Translations under genes and position numbers: made by a program
Notes under the pieces: model-generated
Told to the model about the DNA's origin: nothing
Seen by the model: the letters and a program-made list of their open reading frames with translations, nothing else
Database searches by the model: none
Shown here: in pieces, positions 33,717 through 42,090 of the stretch
Numbering within the stretch: position 1 is the first letter of the stretch
Layout of the letters: each line of letters starts with the position of its first letter
From: Lachnospiraceae bacterium
GTDB taxonomy: Bacteria > Bacillota > Clostridia > Lachnospirales > Lachnospiraceae
Length of the DNA: 64,000 nucleotides
Direction of reading: 5' to 3'
Assembly (NCBI GenBank): GCA_910574965.1
Contig: CAJTDB010000005.1
Span: 156,707-220,706, forward strand

Positions 33717-33874
33717 TATTTTTGCCTTAAAATCTTCTTGTTTTTTTAACATTTTGTGATCCTTTCTTCTTTTTTAGATAATAGAAAACGCTCTGTTTCG
33801 TCATTTTATGCATGTTTTCTCCCGCAATTTTAGCATTTTTTCACAGAACTGTACGTTTTCCCTTTTCCTGCACA

Positions 33875-33902
33875 TTGATTTTTTACTCAAAGGAAGTATA
33901 AT
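33875..33902 (+). promoter_or_regulatory. Promoter of murC
   Basis: TTGATT (33875-33880), a 16-bp spacer and TATAAT (33897-33902) lie 27 bases before the murC ATG; AAAGGAGA serves as ribosome site. Confidence 0.6.
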
Positions 33903-33928
33903 AAAAAGAAAAAGGAGATTTTTACCAT

Positions 33929-35314
33929 ATGTATCAGATAGATTTTCACAAACCGATACACGTCCATTTTATTGGCATCGGCGGGATCAGCATGAGCGGT
34001 CTGGCCGAGATTCTCTTAAAAGAAGGCTTTCATGTATCCGGGTCCGACGCTTCCCGTTCCGACCTTACTGAAAGACTGAGCCGCCTGGGCGCTTCTGTTT
34101 TCTATGGGCAGCAGGCGGAAAACATCCGGGACGGCATTGACGCGGTCGTCTACACGGCCGCTATCCACCCGGACAATCCGGAGTACGCCGCGGCCTGTGA
34201 AAAAGGTATCCCCATGCTTTCAAGGGCCGAGCTTTTGGGTCAGATCATGCGCAACTACCAGACGGCCGTAGCCGTAGCCGGAACCCATGGCAAGACAACG
34301 ACTACTTCCATGCTCTCCACGCTCTTTTTGGAAGCAAAAAAAGACCCGACCATTACCGTCGGCGGGATCCTTCCGGAGATCGGCGGCAATATCCGGGTGG
34401 GCTCCTCGGACCTGTTCCTAACGGAAGCCTGCGAATATACAAACAGCTACCTGTCTTTTTGTCCCACTGTCAGCATTATCTTAAATATCGAAGCAGATCA
34501 TATGGACTTCTTTAAAGATCTGGCGGATATCCGTTCCTCCTTTCACCGCTTTGCGTGCCTGCTGCCTGCAGACGGCCTGCTGGTCCTAAACAGCGGGATC
34601 GAATGTCCGGAAGAGATTACCGACGGTGTCCAGGCACGGATCGTCACTTACGGCCTTACCGGAACGGAGGATTATACGGCCCGCACAGATGACATTGTCT
34701 GGGATGAAAACGGATGCGCCTCTTTTGAACTCTTCCAAAAAGGAGTCTCTGTTGGTCCTGTCACCTTGCATGTCCCCGGCCTCCACAACGTATCCAACGC
34801 GCTGTCTGCCCTGGCTGCAGCGCTGGAGCTTGGCATCGCTTTCGACCAGGCGGCCGCAGGTCTTTCGGCCTTTCACGGCACCAAGCGGCGCTTCCAGTAT
34901 AAGGGACAGACCGACGGCGTAACCATCATCGATGACTATGCCCACCATCCCACGGAGATCCAGGCAACCCTTACTACAGCCGCCCGTTATCCTCACCGGG
35001 AAATCTGGTGTGTCTTCCAGCCCCATACGTACACCCGGACCCAGGCCTTCCTGAAGGAATTTGCCCAGGCACTCTCCCTGGCAGATCACGTAGTCCTTAC
35101 GGATATTTATGCGGCCCGTGAGCAGAACACCATCGGCATCAGCTCTCTGGATCTTTTAAAAGAACTGGAAATTTTAGGCACCGACTGCTGTTATTTTTCC
35201 TCTTTCGACGAAATCGAAAAATATTTATCAAAAAAATGTATGCACGGGGACCTGTTGATAACTATGGGGGCAGGAGATGTGCTTAAAATCGGGGAAAATC
35301 TGCTTTCCAAATAA
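33929..35314 (+). CDS. murC: UDP-N-acetylmuramate--L-alanine ligase
   Basis: Adds L-alanine to UDP-MurNAc in peptidoglycan precursor synthesis. Motifs: FIGIGGISMSGLA (N-terminal UDP-binding), VAGTHGKTTTTSML (ATP loop), EADHMDFF, HNVSNALSALAAAL and IDDYAHHPTEI. 461 residues, normal length. ATG at 33929 with GGAGA upstream. Plus-strand, divergent from glgC. Confidence 0.96.
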   Translation: MYQIDFHKPIHVHFIGIGGISMSGLAEILLKEGFHVSGSDASRSDLTERLSRLGASVFYGQQAENIRDGIDAVVYTAAIHPDNPEYAAACEKGIPMLSRAELLGQIMRNYQTAVAVAGTHGKTTTTSMLSTLFLEAKKDPTITVGGILPEIGGNIRVGSSDLFLTEACEYTNSYLSFCPTVSIILNIEADHMDFFKDLADIRSSFHRFACLLPADGLLVLNSGIECPEEITDGVQARIVTYGLTGTEDYTARTDDIVWDENGCASFELFQKGVSVGPVTLHVPGLHNVSNALSALAAALELGIAFDQAAAGLSAFHGTKRRFQYKGQTDGVTIIDDYAHHPTEIQATLTTAARYPHREIWCVFQPHTYTRTQAFLKEFAQALSLADHVVLTDIYAAREQNTIGISSLDLLKELEILGTDCCYFSSFDEIEKYLSKKCMHGDLLITMGAGDVLKIGENLLSK

Positions 35315-35316
35315 AG

Positions 35317-35513
35317 TTATCCACATTATCCACATGTTTATCAACATCTGATGCTGCATAAACATGTGGATTTTTTCGTGGATAATCCATTTACATAATA
35401 TTTTTTGTCCACTGCCCGGAAAAATGCCTATTTCTCCTGATTTTCTGTCATTTTTTGTCGAAAATGGTTACCCATAATCTGATCTGTCCACCAGGTTATC
35501 CACATTATCCACA
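35317..35513. promoter_or_regulatory. Cluster of four perfect DnaA boxes upstream of dnaD-dnaC
   Basis: TTATCCACA occurs at 35317-35325, 35326-35334, 35496-35504 and 35505-35513, as two tandem pairs placed back to back with no spacer. One-mismatch copies are TTATCAACA (35338-35346) and, on the other strand, TTATCCACG (35377-35385). Between the pairs lies AT-rich DNA. It fits a DnaA-binding cluster that could control the replication genes downstream, titrate DnaA or act as an origin-like site. Confidence 0.8.
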
Positions 35514-35539
35514 TTCTTTTCTCCCCTGTCTGTCCAGAT

Positions 35540-35572
35540 CCCCCGCGCCCAAGGGGGCTATTTTCTTTTTTT
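35540..35572 (+). terminator. Terminator behind murC
   Basis: CCCCC/GGGGG (35540-35544 with 35553-35557), followed by CTATTTTCTTTTTTT. It lies between the second DnaA-box pair and dnaD, so dnaD should have its own promoter close by (TATAAT at 35584-35589). Confidence 0.6.
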
Positions 35573-35621
35573 GGGGGGTATGCTATAATGACGGTACTTC
35601 ACAGAACAGGAGTGTCCCGCT

Positions 35622-36704
35622 ATGAGCCAGTTCAGCCTGAAAACGGAGCTGCCCGCCGGTATCACCGGCATTTCCAACCTCTTTCTTGACTATTATATGC
35701 CGAAAGCCAACGGAGAATATGTAAAAGTCTATCTCTATCTCCTGCGGGCCCTTTCCCTTCCTTCCAAAGACCTGTCCGTCACTGCCCTTGCCGATGCACT
35801 CGACCATACGGAGGGCGATATTCTGCGGGCATTGAAATACTGGGAAAAGCAGCAGCTTCTGCGGCTGGAATACAGCTCCCCGAAAGAACTTCAGGGCATC
35901 TGGCTTCTGAAGATTCCTGCGCCGGATGATGTGACGGAGCCTTTAAATCAGTCTCCGGCCGCCCCGGTACAGCCTGCAGAGCGTATACAGCCAAAGGAAA
36001 AGAAAAAATCCTACAGTCACGAAGAACTGGCCCTGTTCGCCGACCAGGCCGAATGCCGGCAGCTTTTGTTTGTGTGCGAGCAGTATCTGAACCGGCCCCT
36101 TTCCTCCCCGGAAATCGAAACTTTTCTCTATTTCTACGATCAGCTCCATTTCTCTCCGGATCTGATTGAATATCTGGTGGAGTACTGTGTCTGCAAAGGC
36201 AGCAGCAGCATCCACTATATCGAAGCAGTGGCTCTGGCGTGGGCCGAAGCCGGCATCTCAACGGTCTCGGCAGCGAAGGAGCGGACGACCACCTACACCA
36301 GAGGGACTTTTGCCATCATGAAAGCTTTTGGCATCAACGACCGAAACCCGGTCGAGCCGGAACTGAAGTACATAGAAAAATGGCTCACATCTTATGACTT
36401 TACCCTGGAACTGATTCTAGAAGCCTGCAAGCGGACTATGGATCGTCTCCACAAGCCCCGCTTTGAATATGCGGACGGCATCCTCCAGAAATGGGCTTCC
36501 CAGAATGTACATCACTTAGAAGATGTCAAGGCCCTGGATTCAGAACACCAGAAACGCGGCCGGCCGGCCAAAACTGCCCCTGCTGCGAAAGCGACCGGAT
36601 TTACTAATTTTAAACAGAGAGACTATGATTTTGACCGGCTGGAAGAGCAGCTTCTAAAGAGCCAGACTGCCCCCGCATCCAGCCGTCCATCATCTGACAC
36701 CTGA
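35622..36704 (+). CDS. dnaD: DnaD-domain replication initiation protein
   Basis: Primosome protein that helps load the replicative helicase. 360 residues with two DnaD/DnaB_2 segments: EELALFADQAECRQLLFVCEQYLNRPLSSPEIETF near 130-200, and EPELKYIEKWLTSYDFTLELILEACKRTMDRLHKPRFEYADGILQKWA near 245-295 with the YxxxILxxW signature. The N-terminal part is a winged-helix-type domain. ATG at 35622 with AGGAG upstream. It precedes the loader ATPase by 15 bases and sits behind the DnaA-box cluster. Confidence 0.88.
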   Translation: MSQFSLKTELPAGITGISNLFLDYYMPKANGEYVKVYLYLLRALSLPSKDLSVTALADALDHTEGDILRALKYWEKQQLLRLEYSSPKELQGIWLLKIPAPDDVTEPLNQSPAAPVQPAERIQPKEKKKSYSHEELALFADQAECRQLLFVCEQYLNRPLSSPEIETFLYFYDQLHFSPDLIEYLVEYCVCKGSSSIHYIEAVALAWAEAGISTVSAAKERTTTYTRGTFAIMKAFGINDRNPVEPELKYIEKWLTSYDFTLELILEACKRTMDRLHKPRFEYADGILQKWASQNVHHLEDVKALDSEHQKRGRPAKTAPAAKATGFTNFKQRDYDFDRLEEQLLKSQTAPASSRPSSDT

Positions 36705-36719
36705 TCCAAAGGAGCTGTC

Positions 36720-37706
36720 ATGTCACTGACCAATCGACAATATGATACCATTATGCGCGGCTACGACCACCGGCAGTATCGGAATTACCGTATCCAGTGT
36801 GCCCGCCGGGAGGAGATCTACAAAAAGCTCCCCCGCATTCAGAAGGTGGAAGAGGAGATCTCTTCCTGCAGTCTTTCCCATACCGAACAGATTCTCTCCC
36901 TGCAGGAGACGGACCCGGACAACGCCCATCCGGAGATTCTGACCGGACTGCGCAGGAAGCTTGACGCACTTCGTCAGGAAAAGGAAACCCTTCTAGGAGA
37001 CGCCGGATACCCGGCAGATTATCTGGACATGCCCTACACCTGTCCGGACTGCCAGGATACCGGATATATCGGCAGCCGGAAATGCCATTGCTTTCTCCAG
37101 GAAGAGATTCGCCTTCTGTATTCCAGCTCCCGGCTAGAACATGTATTATCCGAAGAGAATTTTTCTACCCTTTCTTATGATGTATATGATGAGGAGCAGC
37201 AGGTACTTATGCCTTCTGTCATCCATATGTGCCGCAGTTTCGTGGACACGTTCGGAGACGGACAGCAGAATCTGTATTTTTATGGACCGGTAGGAACCGG
37301 GAAAACTTTTTTATCCAACTGCATAGCCAAGGCCCTTTTGGACCGGCACCGGTCCGTTATCTATTTTACGGCCTTTCAGTTTTTTGAACTGTTTTCTCTC
37401 TCCGACCGGAAAAGCTCATCAGAGGACGCCTTTGCGCACGAAGCACTGTTAGAGAGCGATCTTCTTATCCTGGATGATATCGGCACGGAGCTGGCCAATA
37501 CATTTACCGTATCAAAGCTTTTTCAGGTCCTGAATGAACGTGCCCTCAGGAAGCGGTCCACGATTCTTTCCACGAATCTGCCGCTGATGGATTTTCGGGA
37601 TATTTACAGCGAACGGATCTTCTCCCGCATCACCAGTTCCTATACTCTGGTGAAATTCTGCGGCAGCGACATCCGCATCCGCAAAAAACTTTCCCGTTCG
37701 TCCTGA
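36720..37706 (+). CDS. DnaC/DnaI-type helicase loader ATPase
   Basis: AAA+ ATPase of 328 residues that opens and loads the DnaB-type helicase. A Cys-rich zinc motif lies near 105-125 (CPDCQDTGYIGSRKCHC). Walker A is FYGPVGTGKTFLSNCIA near 200, Walker B DLLILDDIGTE and sensor 1 STNLPL. These match DnaI/DnaC loaders. ATG at 36720 with AAAGGAG upstream. Cotranscribed with dnaD. The family names dnaC and dnaI are both in use, so no symbol is given. Confidence 0.88.
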   Translation: MSLTNRQYDTIMRGYDHRQYRNYRIQCARREEIYKKLPRIQKVEEEISSCSLSHTEQILSLQETDPDNAHPEILTGLRRKLDALRQEKETLLGDAGYPADYLDMPYTCPDCQDTGYIGSRKCHCFLQEEIRLLYSSSRLEHVLSEENFSTLSYDVYDEEQQVLMPSVIHMCRSFVDTFGDGQQNLYFYGPVGTGKTFLSNCIAKALLDRHRSVIYFTAFQFFELFSLSDRKSSSEDAFAHEALLESDLLILDDIGTELANTFTVSKLFQVLNERALRKRSTILSTNLPLMDFRDIYSERIFSRITSSYTLVKFCGSDIRIRKKLSRSS

Positions 37707-37712
37707 ATTTCC

Positions 37713-37742
37713 TTGACGATATCTAAATGAAAATGTTATAAA
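37713..37742 (+). promoter_or_regulatory. Promoter of the PRPP-synthetase-like operon
   Basis: TTGACG (37713-37718), an 18-bp spacer and TATAAA (37737-37742) lie just after the helicase-loader stop and 56 bases before the next ATG. Confidence 0.6.
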
Positions 37743-37798
37743 GTTCTTAGCAGCTTTTTTGTATTATTTACACATACAATATCCATGGAGGACGGACT

Positions 37799-38983
37799 AT
37801 GAATATTCAACGCAGCGAACGCGTTCTGGAAACAATCCCTGTAGGATCACTCGGCATCATTCCCCTGCCAAGCTGCCGGGAGCTGGGGCAGAAAATAAAT
37901 GATTACCTGGTGCAATGGCGCCGGGAAAGCATCAATGAACATAAGAACACTATCGCATTTCAGGGATATGAACGGGACTCCTACCTGATTAGTGTCAAGG
38001 TTCCCCGGTTTGGTTCCGGAGAGGCCAAAGGCATCGTGCAGGAATCGGTCCGGGGCCGGGACCTGTATCTCATGGTGGATGTATGCAATTACAGCCTGAC
38101 CTATCCGCTCTACGGAAAGGAAAACCATATGTCTCCTGATGACCACTATCAGGACTTAAAGCGCATCATTTCTGCATGTGCAGGAAAAGCAAGACGGATC
38201 ACCGTTATTATGCCCTTCCTCTATGAAAGCCGCCAGCACAAGCGTTCCACCAGAGAATCTCTGGACTGCGCACTGGCCCTGAAAGAACTGGTCCGTATGG
38301 GCGTGGACAACATTCTGACCTTTGACGCTCACGATCCGCGGGTGCAAAACGCCATCCCTCTTCATGGTTTTGAGACCGTACAGCCCTCCTATCAGTTCGT
38401 TAAAGCCCTTCTGGGCAGTGTATCCGACATTCATGTAGACAGCGATCATCTGATGGTTGTAAGCCCCGATGAAGGCGGTATGAGCCGTGCCATTTACATC
38501 GCCAATGTCCTGGGGGTAGACATGGGCATGTTCTATAAGCGCAGAGATTATACAAAAGTCGTCAACGGAAGGAATCCCATTGTCGCCCATGAATTTCTCG
38601 GAAGCAACGTGGAAGGAAAGGATATCATTGTCATTGATGATATGATCTCCTCCGGCGAGAGCATGATCGATGTGGCCAGAAAGCTGAAAGAACTGCGGGC
38701 CGGCCGAATCTTTCTGTACTCCACCTTCGGCCTGTTTACCAATGGAATGGAAAAATTCGACAAAGCCTATGAGGAAGGCATCTTCTATCGTCTGCTCACT
38801 ACCAATCTGGTCTACCAGACACCAGAGCTTCTGTCCAGACCTTACTACATCTCCTGCGAGATGAGCAAATATATCGCACTTTTGATCGATACCCTGAATC
38901 ACGATGCATCCATCAGTGATCTGCTCGATCCCTATGAGCGCATTCACCGCCTGCTGGAGCGGTATAAAAACAGCCTGCAGTAA
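37799..38983 (+). CDS. prs: Ribose-phosphate pyrophosphokinase (PRPP synthetase), long form
   Basis: Makes PRPP from ribose-5-phosphate and ATP. Visible motifs are the catalytic flexible loop region PFLYESRQHKRSTRES, FDAHDPRVQNAIP, the SPDEGGMSRA segment and the PRPP loop VIDDMISSGESM. At 394 residues it is about 80 longer than the usual enzyme, with additions at both ends and a divergent N-terminus, so it may be a specialised paralogue. The two downstream genes follow within 13 and 15 bases, so its product may feed a pathway with an ATP-grasp ligase and an esterase. Confidence 0.85.
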   Translation: MNIQRSERVLETIPVGSLGIIPLPSCRELGQKINDYLVQWRRESINEHKNTIAFQGYERDSYLISVKVPRFGSGEAKGIVQESVRGRDLYLMVDVCNYSLTYPLYGKENHMSPDDHYQDLKRIISACAGKARRITVIMPFLYESRQHKRSTRESLDCALALKELVRMGVDNILTFDAHDPRVQNAIPLHGFETVQPSYQFVKALLGSVSDIHVDSDHLMVVSPDEGGMSRAIYIANVLGVDMGMFYKRRDYTKVVNGRNPIVAHEFLGSNVEGKDIIVIDDMISSGESMIDVARKLKELRAGRIFLYSTFGLFTNGMEKFDKAYEEGIFYRLLTTNLVYQTPELLSRPYYISCEMSKYIALLIDTLNHDASISDLLDPYERIHRLLERYKNSLQ

Positions 38984-38996
38984 AAGGACTGACTTT

Positions 38997-40268
38997 ATGA
39001 AAAATTTTATCTTTATCTCTCCCGGTTTTCCGGGCAACTATGAAAATTTCTGCATGGCCCTTCGGGCAGACGGCGTCAATGTGTTGGGCATCGGGGATGC
39101 TCCTTATGATTCCCTCTCGCCAAGGCTCAGATATACGCTGACTGAGTATTACCGTGTGGAAAATATGGAAGACTATGATGCTATGTTCCGTGCTGTCGCC
39201 TTTTTGTCTTTTCGCTATGGAAAGATCTACTGGCTGGAGAGCAACAACGAATACTGGCTTATGCAGGACGCACGTCTTCGGGAGGATTTCCACATTACCA
39301 CCGGCCTGCAGCCCAAAGACATGGCTCTGATCAAATACAAATCCTGCATGAAGGAAGGCTATCAGAAGGCCGGCATCCCCACTGCCCGCTGGCATCTGGT
39401 AGATAACCTGGAAAATGCCCGGACCTTTATCGGGCAGGTGGGGTATCCGGTGATCGTAAAGCCAGATTCCGGCGTCGGTGCCTCGGACACCTGGAAGATC
39501 CAGGATGAACAGGATCTGAAGAGCTTTTTCTGCAATCTTCCTTCCGTTCCTTATATCATGGAAGAGTATGTCCCCGGAGAGATCTGCTCTTATGACGCCA
39601 TTGTAAACAGCAAGGGAAGTGTCCTGTTTGAGACTGGAAATATTTCCCCCATCTCCATTATGGACTGTGTGAACAATCATGAATCCATTCATTTTTATAT
39701 TGTAGACAAAGTGGCCGAAGATCTAAAAGCCTGCGGACGCGCCTGTCTGAAAGCGTTCCGGGTGCGCAGCCGTTTTGTCCATCTGGAATTTTTCCGGCTG
39801 ACAGAAGATCACGCATATCTTGGAAAAAAAGGACAGATTGTCGGCCTTGAAGTCAATATGCGCCCCTCCGGAGGCCCTACCCCGGATATGATTAATTTCG
39901 CCTACAGCACCGACTGCTATCAGCACTATGCCGATATGATGGTCTATGACCGGCTCAGGCATAAAAGCCGGTCTACTCCCTGCTTCTGTGCCTTTGTAGG
40001 CCGCTGGCGGGAAGTCCCCTATGCGCATTCCCACACTGATATCTTAGACGCCTTTCGGGACCAGTTAAAGACTGCCGAAGAGCTTCCGGAAGTCCTGGCC
40101 CACGGCATGGGCAACTATATCTATCTGGCAAAACTGGAGAGCAAAGAAGAGATGGAAGCATTCTTTTGCTATACACTGGAAGTCCGGAAAGAAGAACCGG
40201 AACCGGAATCCCTTCCGGAACCGGCAAAGATCAAAGAGACGACTTCCGAAACTATAATTGAAGAGTAA
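38997..40268 (+). CDS. ATP-grasp carboxylate ligase of unknown substrate
   Basis: ATP-grasp enzyme of 424 residues that would activate a carboxylate as acyl phosphate and join it to an amine or thiol. It has an N-terminal Rossmann-like PreATP domain (FIFISPGFPGNYENFCMAL), then YPVIVKPDSGVGAS, YIMEEYVPGEICSYDAI and the Mg-binding LEVNMRPSGGPTPDMIN. The C-terminal 25 residues are acidic and disordered. ATG at 38997 with AAAGGA upstream is the start; a longer frame from 38904 overlaps prs and has no ribosome site. No close named family comes to mind. It lies between prs and an esterase gene in one operon. Confidence 0.85.
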   Translation: MKNFIFISPGFPGNYENFCMALRADGVNVLGIGDAPYDSLSPRLRYTLTEYYRVENMEDYDAMFRAVAFLSFRYGKIYWLESNNEYWLMQDARLREDFHITTGLQPKDMALIKYKSCMKEGYQKAGIPTARWHLVDNLENARTFIGQVGYPVIVKPDSGVGASDTWKIQDEQDLKSFFCNLPSVPYIMEEYVPGEICSYDAIVNSKGSVLFETGNISPISIMDCVNNHESIHFYIVDKVAEDLKACGRACLKAFRVRSRFVHLEFFRLTEDHAYLGKKGQIVGLEVNMRPSGGPTPDMINFAYSTDCYQHYADMMVYDRLRHKSRSTPCFCAFVGRWREVPYAHSHTDILDAFRDQLKTAEELPEVLAHGMGNYIYLAKLESKEEMEAFFCYTLEVRKEEPEPESLPEPAKIKETTSETIIEE

Positions 40269-40283
40269 AGGACCGAATCACCT

Positions 40284-41018
40284 ATGCAGATACAGCAATT
40301 AAACTGGTACAGCGAACGGCTGCACCGCCACATGCCGCTGAAAATATACGGCCACGGGGGAAAGCCCTGTCTGGTCATCCCTTCTCAGAACGGCAAACAC
40401 AATGATTTTGAAGGATTTGGCATGGTGGATGCCTGTGCACCCTGGATCGATGCCGGTAAGCTCCGGCTCTTCTGTGTGGACACCATCGACTCGGAAACCT
40501 GGTCCTGCAGCGAACAAAATGCCCGGAGACGGGTAGAACTCCACGAACAGTGGATCCAGTATCTGATGCAGGAGGTGTGCCCTTTGATGGAACAGTACGG
40601 CTGCGGGATCCGTCCCATGACTGCCGGATGCAGCATGGGTGCCTTCCACGCCGGCAATCTGTTTTTCCGCTTTCCCGATCGTTTCGACGGGACCATCTGC
40701 ATGAGCGGCGTCTACGACGCCGCCAACATTCTGGGCGGCTACATGGATGATCTGGTATACCTGAACTCTCCCTATCACTGTCTGCAGAACATGCCGGCAG
40801 ACCACTGGTATATGGACCTTTACCGTCGAAGCCATATCTTCATCTGCGTTGGACAGGGAGCCTGGGAAGATGAACTGCTTTGCGACACCAGAAAACTAGA
40901 CGGCGTTCTGAAGTCCAAAGGAATCCCCGCCTTCGTCGACTACTGGGGCTACGACGTCAACCACGACTGGGTATGGTGGCGCAGACAAATCGCCTACTTC
41001 CTCGGAAAAATCATGTAA
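40284..41018 (+). CDS. Alpha/beta-hydrolase esterase (PF00756-like)
   Basis: Protein of 244 residues with the nucleophile elbow GCSMGAFHAGNLFFRFP near 112, and an acid and His near the end (YDVNHDWVWWRRQ). This is the fold of the esterase D/antigen 85-like family. No signal peptide, so it acts in the cytosol. ATG at 40284, 15 bases after the ATP-grasp stop. The substrate is unknown; context suggests it acts on the product or precursor of the PRPP-synthetase/ATP-grasp pair. Confidence 0.82.
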   Translation: MQIQQLNWYSERLHRHMPLKIYGHGGKPCLVIPSQNGKHNDFEGFGMVDACAPWIDAGKLRLFCVDTIDSETWSCSEQNARRRVELHEQWIQYLMQEVCPLMEQYGCGIRPMTAGCSMGAFHAGNLFFRFPDRFDGTICMSGVYDAANILGGYMDDLVYLNSPYHCLQNMPADHWYMDLYRRSHIFICVGQGAWEDELLCDTRKLDGVLKSKGIPAFVDYWGYDVNHDWVWWRRQIAYFLGKIM

Positions 41019-41068
41019 TTTTTCACAAATAAAATGTAAAATCCTTGTCTATAACAGCGCACAGCCCA

Positions 41069-41253
41069 GGGAGCGGGAAGCGCCGCCCAGGCGGCTGCTT
41101 GTGCAGCGCTGTGTGGATTGGAGCGGACATGGGAACGGCCCTGTCCGTCTCAGGCGGACAAAATGTCCGAATGAGGCGAACAGGGCCGTTTCCATGTCCG
41201 ATACATTCCATACGAGAGCACAAACAGCCGCCTGGGCGGCGCTTCCCGCTCCC
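41069..41253. repeat. 185-bp nested near-perfect inverted repeat (cruciform)
   Basis: The outer arms 41069-41104 and 41218-41253 pair at 35 of 36 positions. The inner arms 41124-41144 and 41180-41200 pair at 20 of 21. The loop holds GGACA/TGTCC (41156-41168). It is GC-rich, non-coding, and lies between convergent operons. It could be a giant bidirectional terminator, a structured RNA or a small mobile repeat; no target duplication is obvious. Confidence 0.85.
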
Positions 41254-41271
41254 GTCCCCCTTCCCCGTCCC

Positions 41272-41529
41272 TTACTCATAAAACCGATACTGATACTGTC
41301 CGTTCCCCCTCACGATCAAATACCAGCGTCCATACCCCATCACACGAATATGCACAGGCGTATACGTATAATGACCTCCGTAATACCGGAATTTCTCTCC
41401 CGACTTGAATTTTCTAAAATTCAGTTCATTGACCAGATACACATCCGATGCGCACTGAAGCCATACTTCCACCGCAAGATGTCCCTTGCTGTACGCATAC
41501 GGAAATTCTATCATATCACGCGTTCCCAT
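41272..41529 (-). CDS. DUF1883-like small protein
   Basis: Protein of 85 residues, beta-rich, with DVYLVNELNFRKFKSGEKFRYYGGHYTYTPVHIRVMGYGRWYLIV. This matches the DUF1883 pattern (LxDxxNFxxYxxGxxxxYYGGxxxxSPVxIxVPxxGxWxVxV) that I know from small proteins of unknown role sometimes found with TIR or prophage genes. ATG at 41529 overlaps the end of the arsenate-reductase-like gene by 19 bases, so the two are probably coupled. Confidence 0.65.
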   Translation of the reverse strand: MGTRDMIEFPYAYSKGHLAVEVWLQCASDVYLVNELNFRKFKSGEKFRYYGGHYTYTPVHIRVMGYGRWYLIVRGNGQYQYRFYE

Positions 41530-41864
41530 TCCGCTTCCTTAAAACCGACCAGCACAGTATCCCCTTTGATAAGCAGCGGACGCTTGACAAGCATACCATC
41601 CGACGCCAGAAGGGCAAGCTGCTCCTCCTCCGACATATCCGGCAGCCGATCCTTTAGCTGCATGGATTTATAAAGCATACCGCTAGTGTTAAAAAAGCGT
41701 TTTAGCGGCAGGCCGCTTTTCTGATACCAGGTTTTCAGCTCCTCCGCCGTCGGATTCTTTTCCTTAATGTCCCGGTCCTCAAACTTTGCTCCATGGTCAT
41801 TCAGCCACTTTTTCGCCTTCTTGCAGGTGGTGCATTTGGGATATTCCAAAAATAACATGGACAT
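41511..41864 (-). CDS. ArsC/Spx-family protein
   Basis: Thioredoxin-fold protein of 117 residues with CTTC at residues 11-14 (YPKCTTCKKAKKWLNDHG), DIKEKNPTAEELKTW, and the FNTSGMLYKSMQLKD and RPLLIKGDTVLVGF blocks. It belongs to the arsenate reductase/Spx/YffB group; the CxxC is Spx- or YffB-like. Length and lack of the Spx RNA-polymerase features favour a YffB-type reductase. ATG at 41864 with AGGAGG; longer upstream starts lack a site. Confidence 0.85.
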   Translation of the reverse strand: MSMLFLEYPKCTTCKKAKKWLNDHGAKFEDRDIKEKNPTAEELKTWYQKSGLPLKRFFNTSGMLYKSMQLKDRLPDMSEEEQLALLASDGMLVKRPLLIKGDTVLVGFKEAEWERVI

Positions 41865-42031
41865 ATTTCTGCCTCCTTTTTGTTTCTGCTTACGATTATA
41901 TGCGCACGCAGCAGGGATGTCAACCTGGGGCGCATGAAAGCCTTCCGAGTCCGATGGCTGCCAGAGACGGCAATTTTGGGATTTTCCGTTTTGTTTCGGC
42001 ATGGCAGTGCCCAGATACACAAAATATTCAT

Positions 42032-42060
42032 TTGACATTTTCGCCTGATGCTTCTACAAT
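42032..42060 (+). promoter_or_regulatory. Promoter of the cyclophilin lipoprotein
   Basis: TTGACA (42032-42037), exactly 17 bp, and TACAAT (42055-42060). The gene's ATG is 31 bases downstream with GGAGG between. Confidence 0.8.
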
Positions 42061-42090
42061 AGGCACAAGATCATTTTTGGAGGTAGGATT

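Noticed and set aside
35317-35513. Calling this region the chromosomal origin
   Set aside because: dnaA, dnaN and rpmH are not in the window, so only a DnaA-box cluster can be claimed.
41023-41673. Several overlapping frames on both strands around the cruciform
   Set aside because: They translate the inverted repeat (the same peptide-like strings appear on both strands) and run into real genes.
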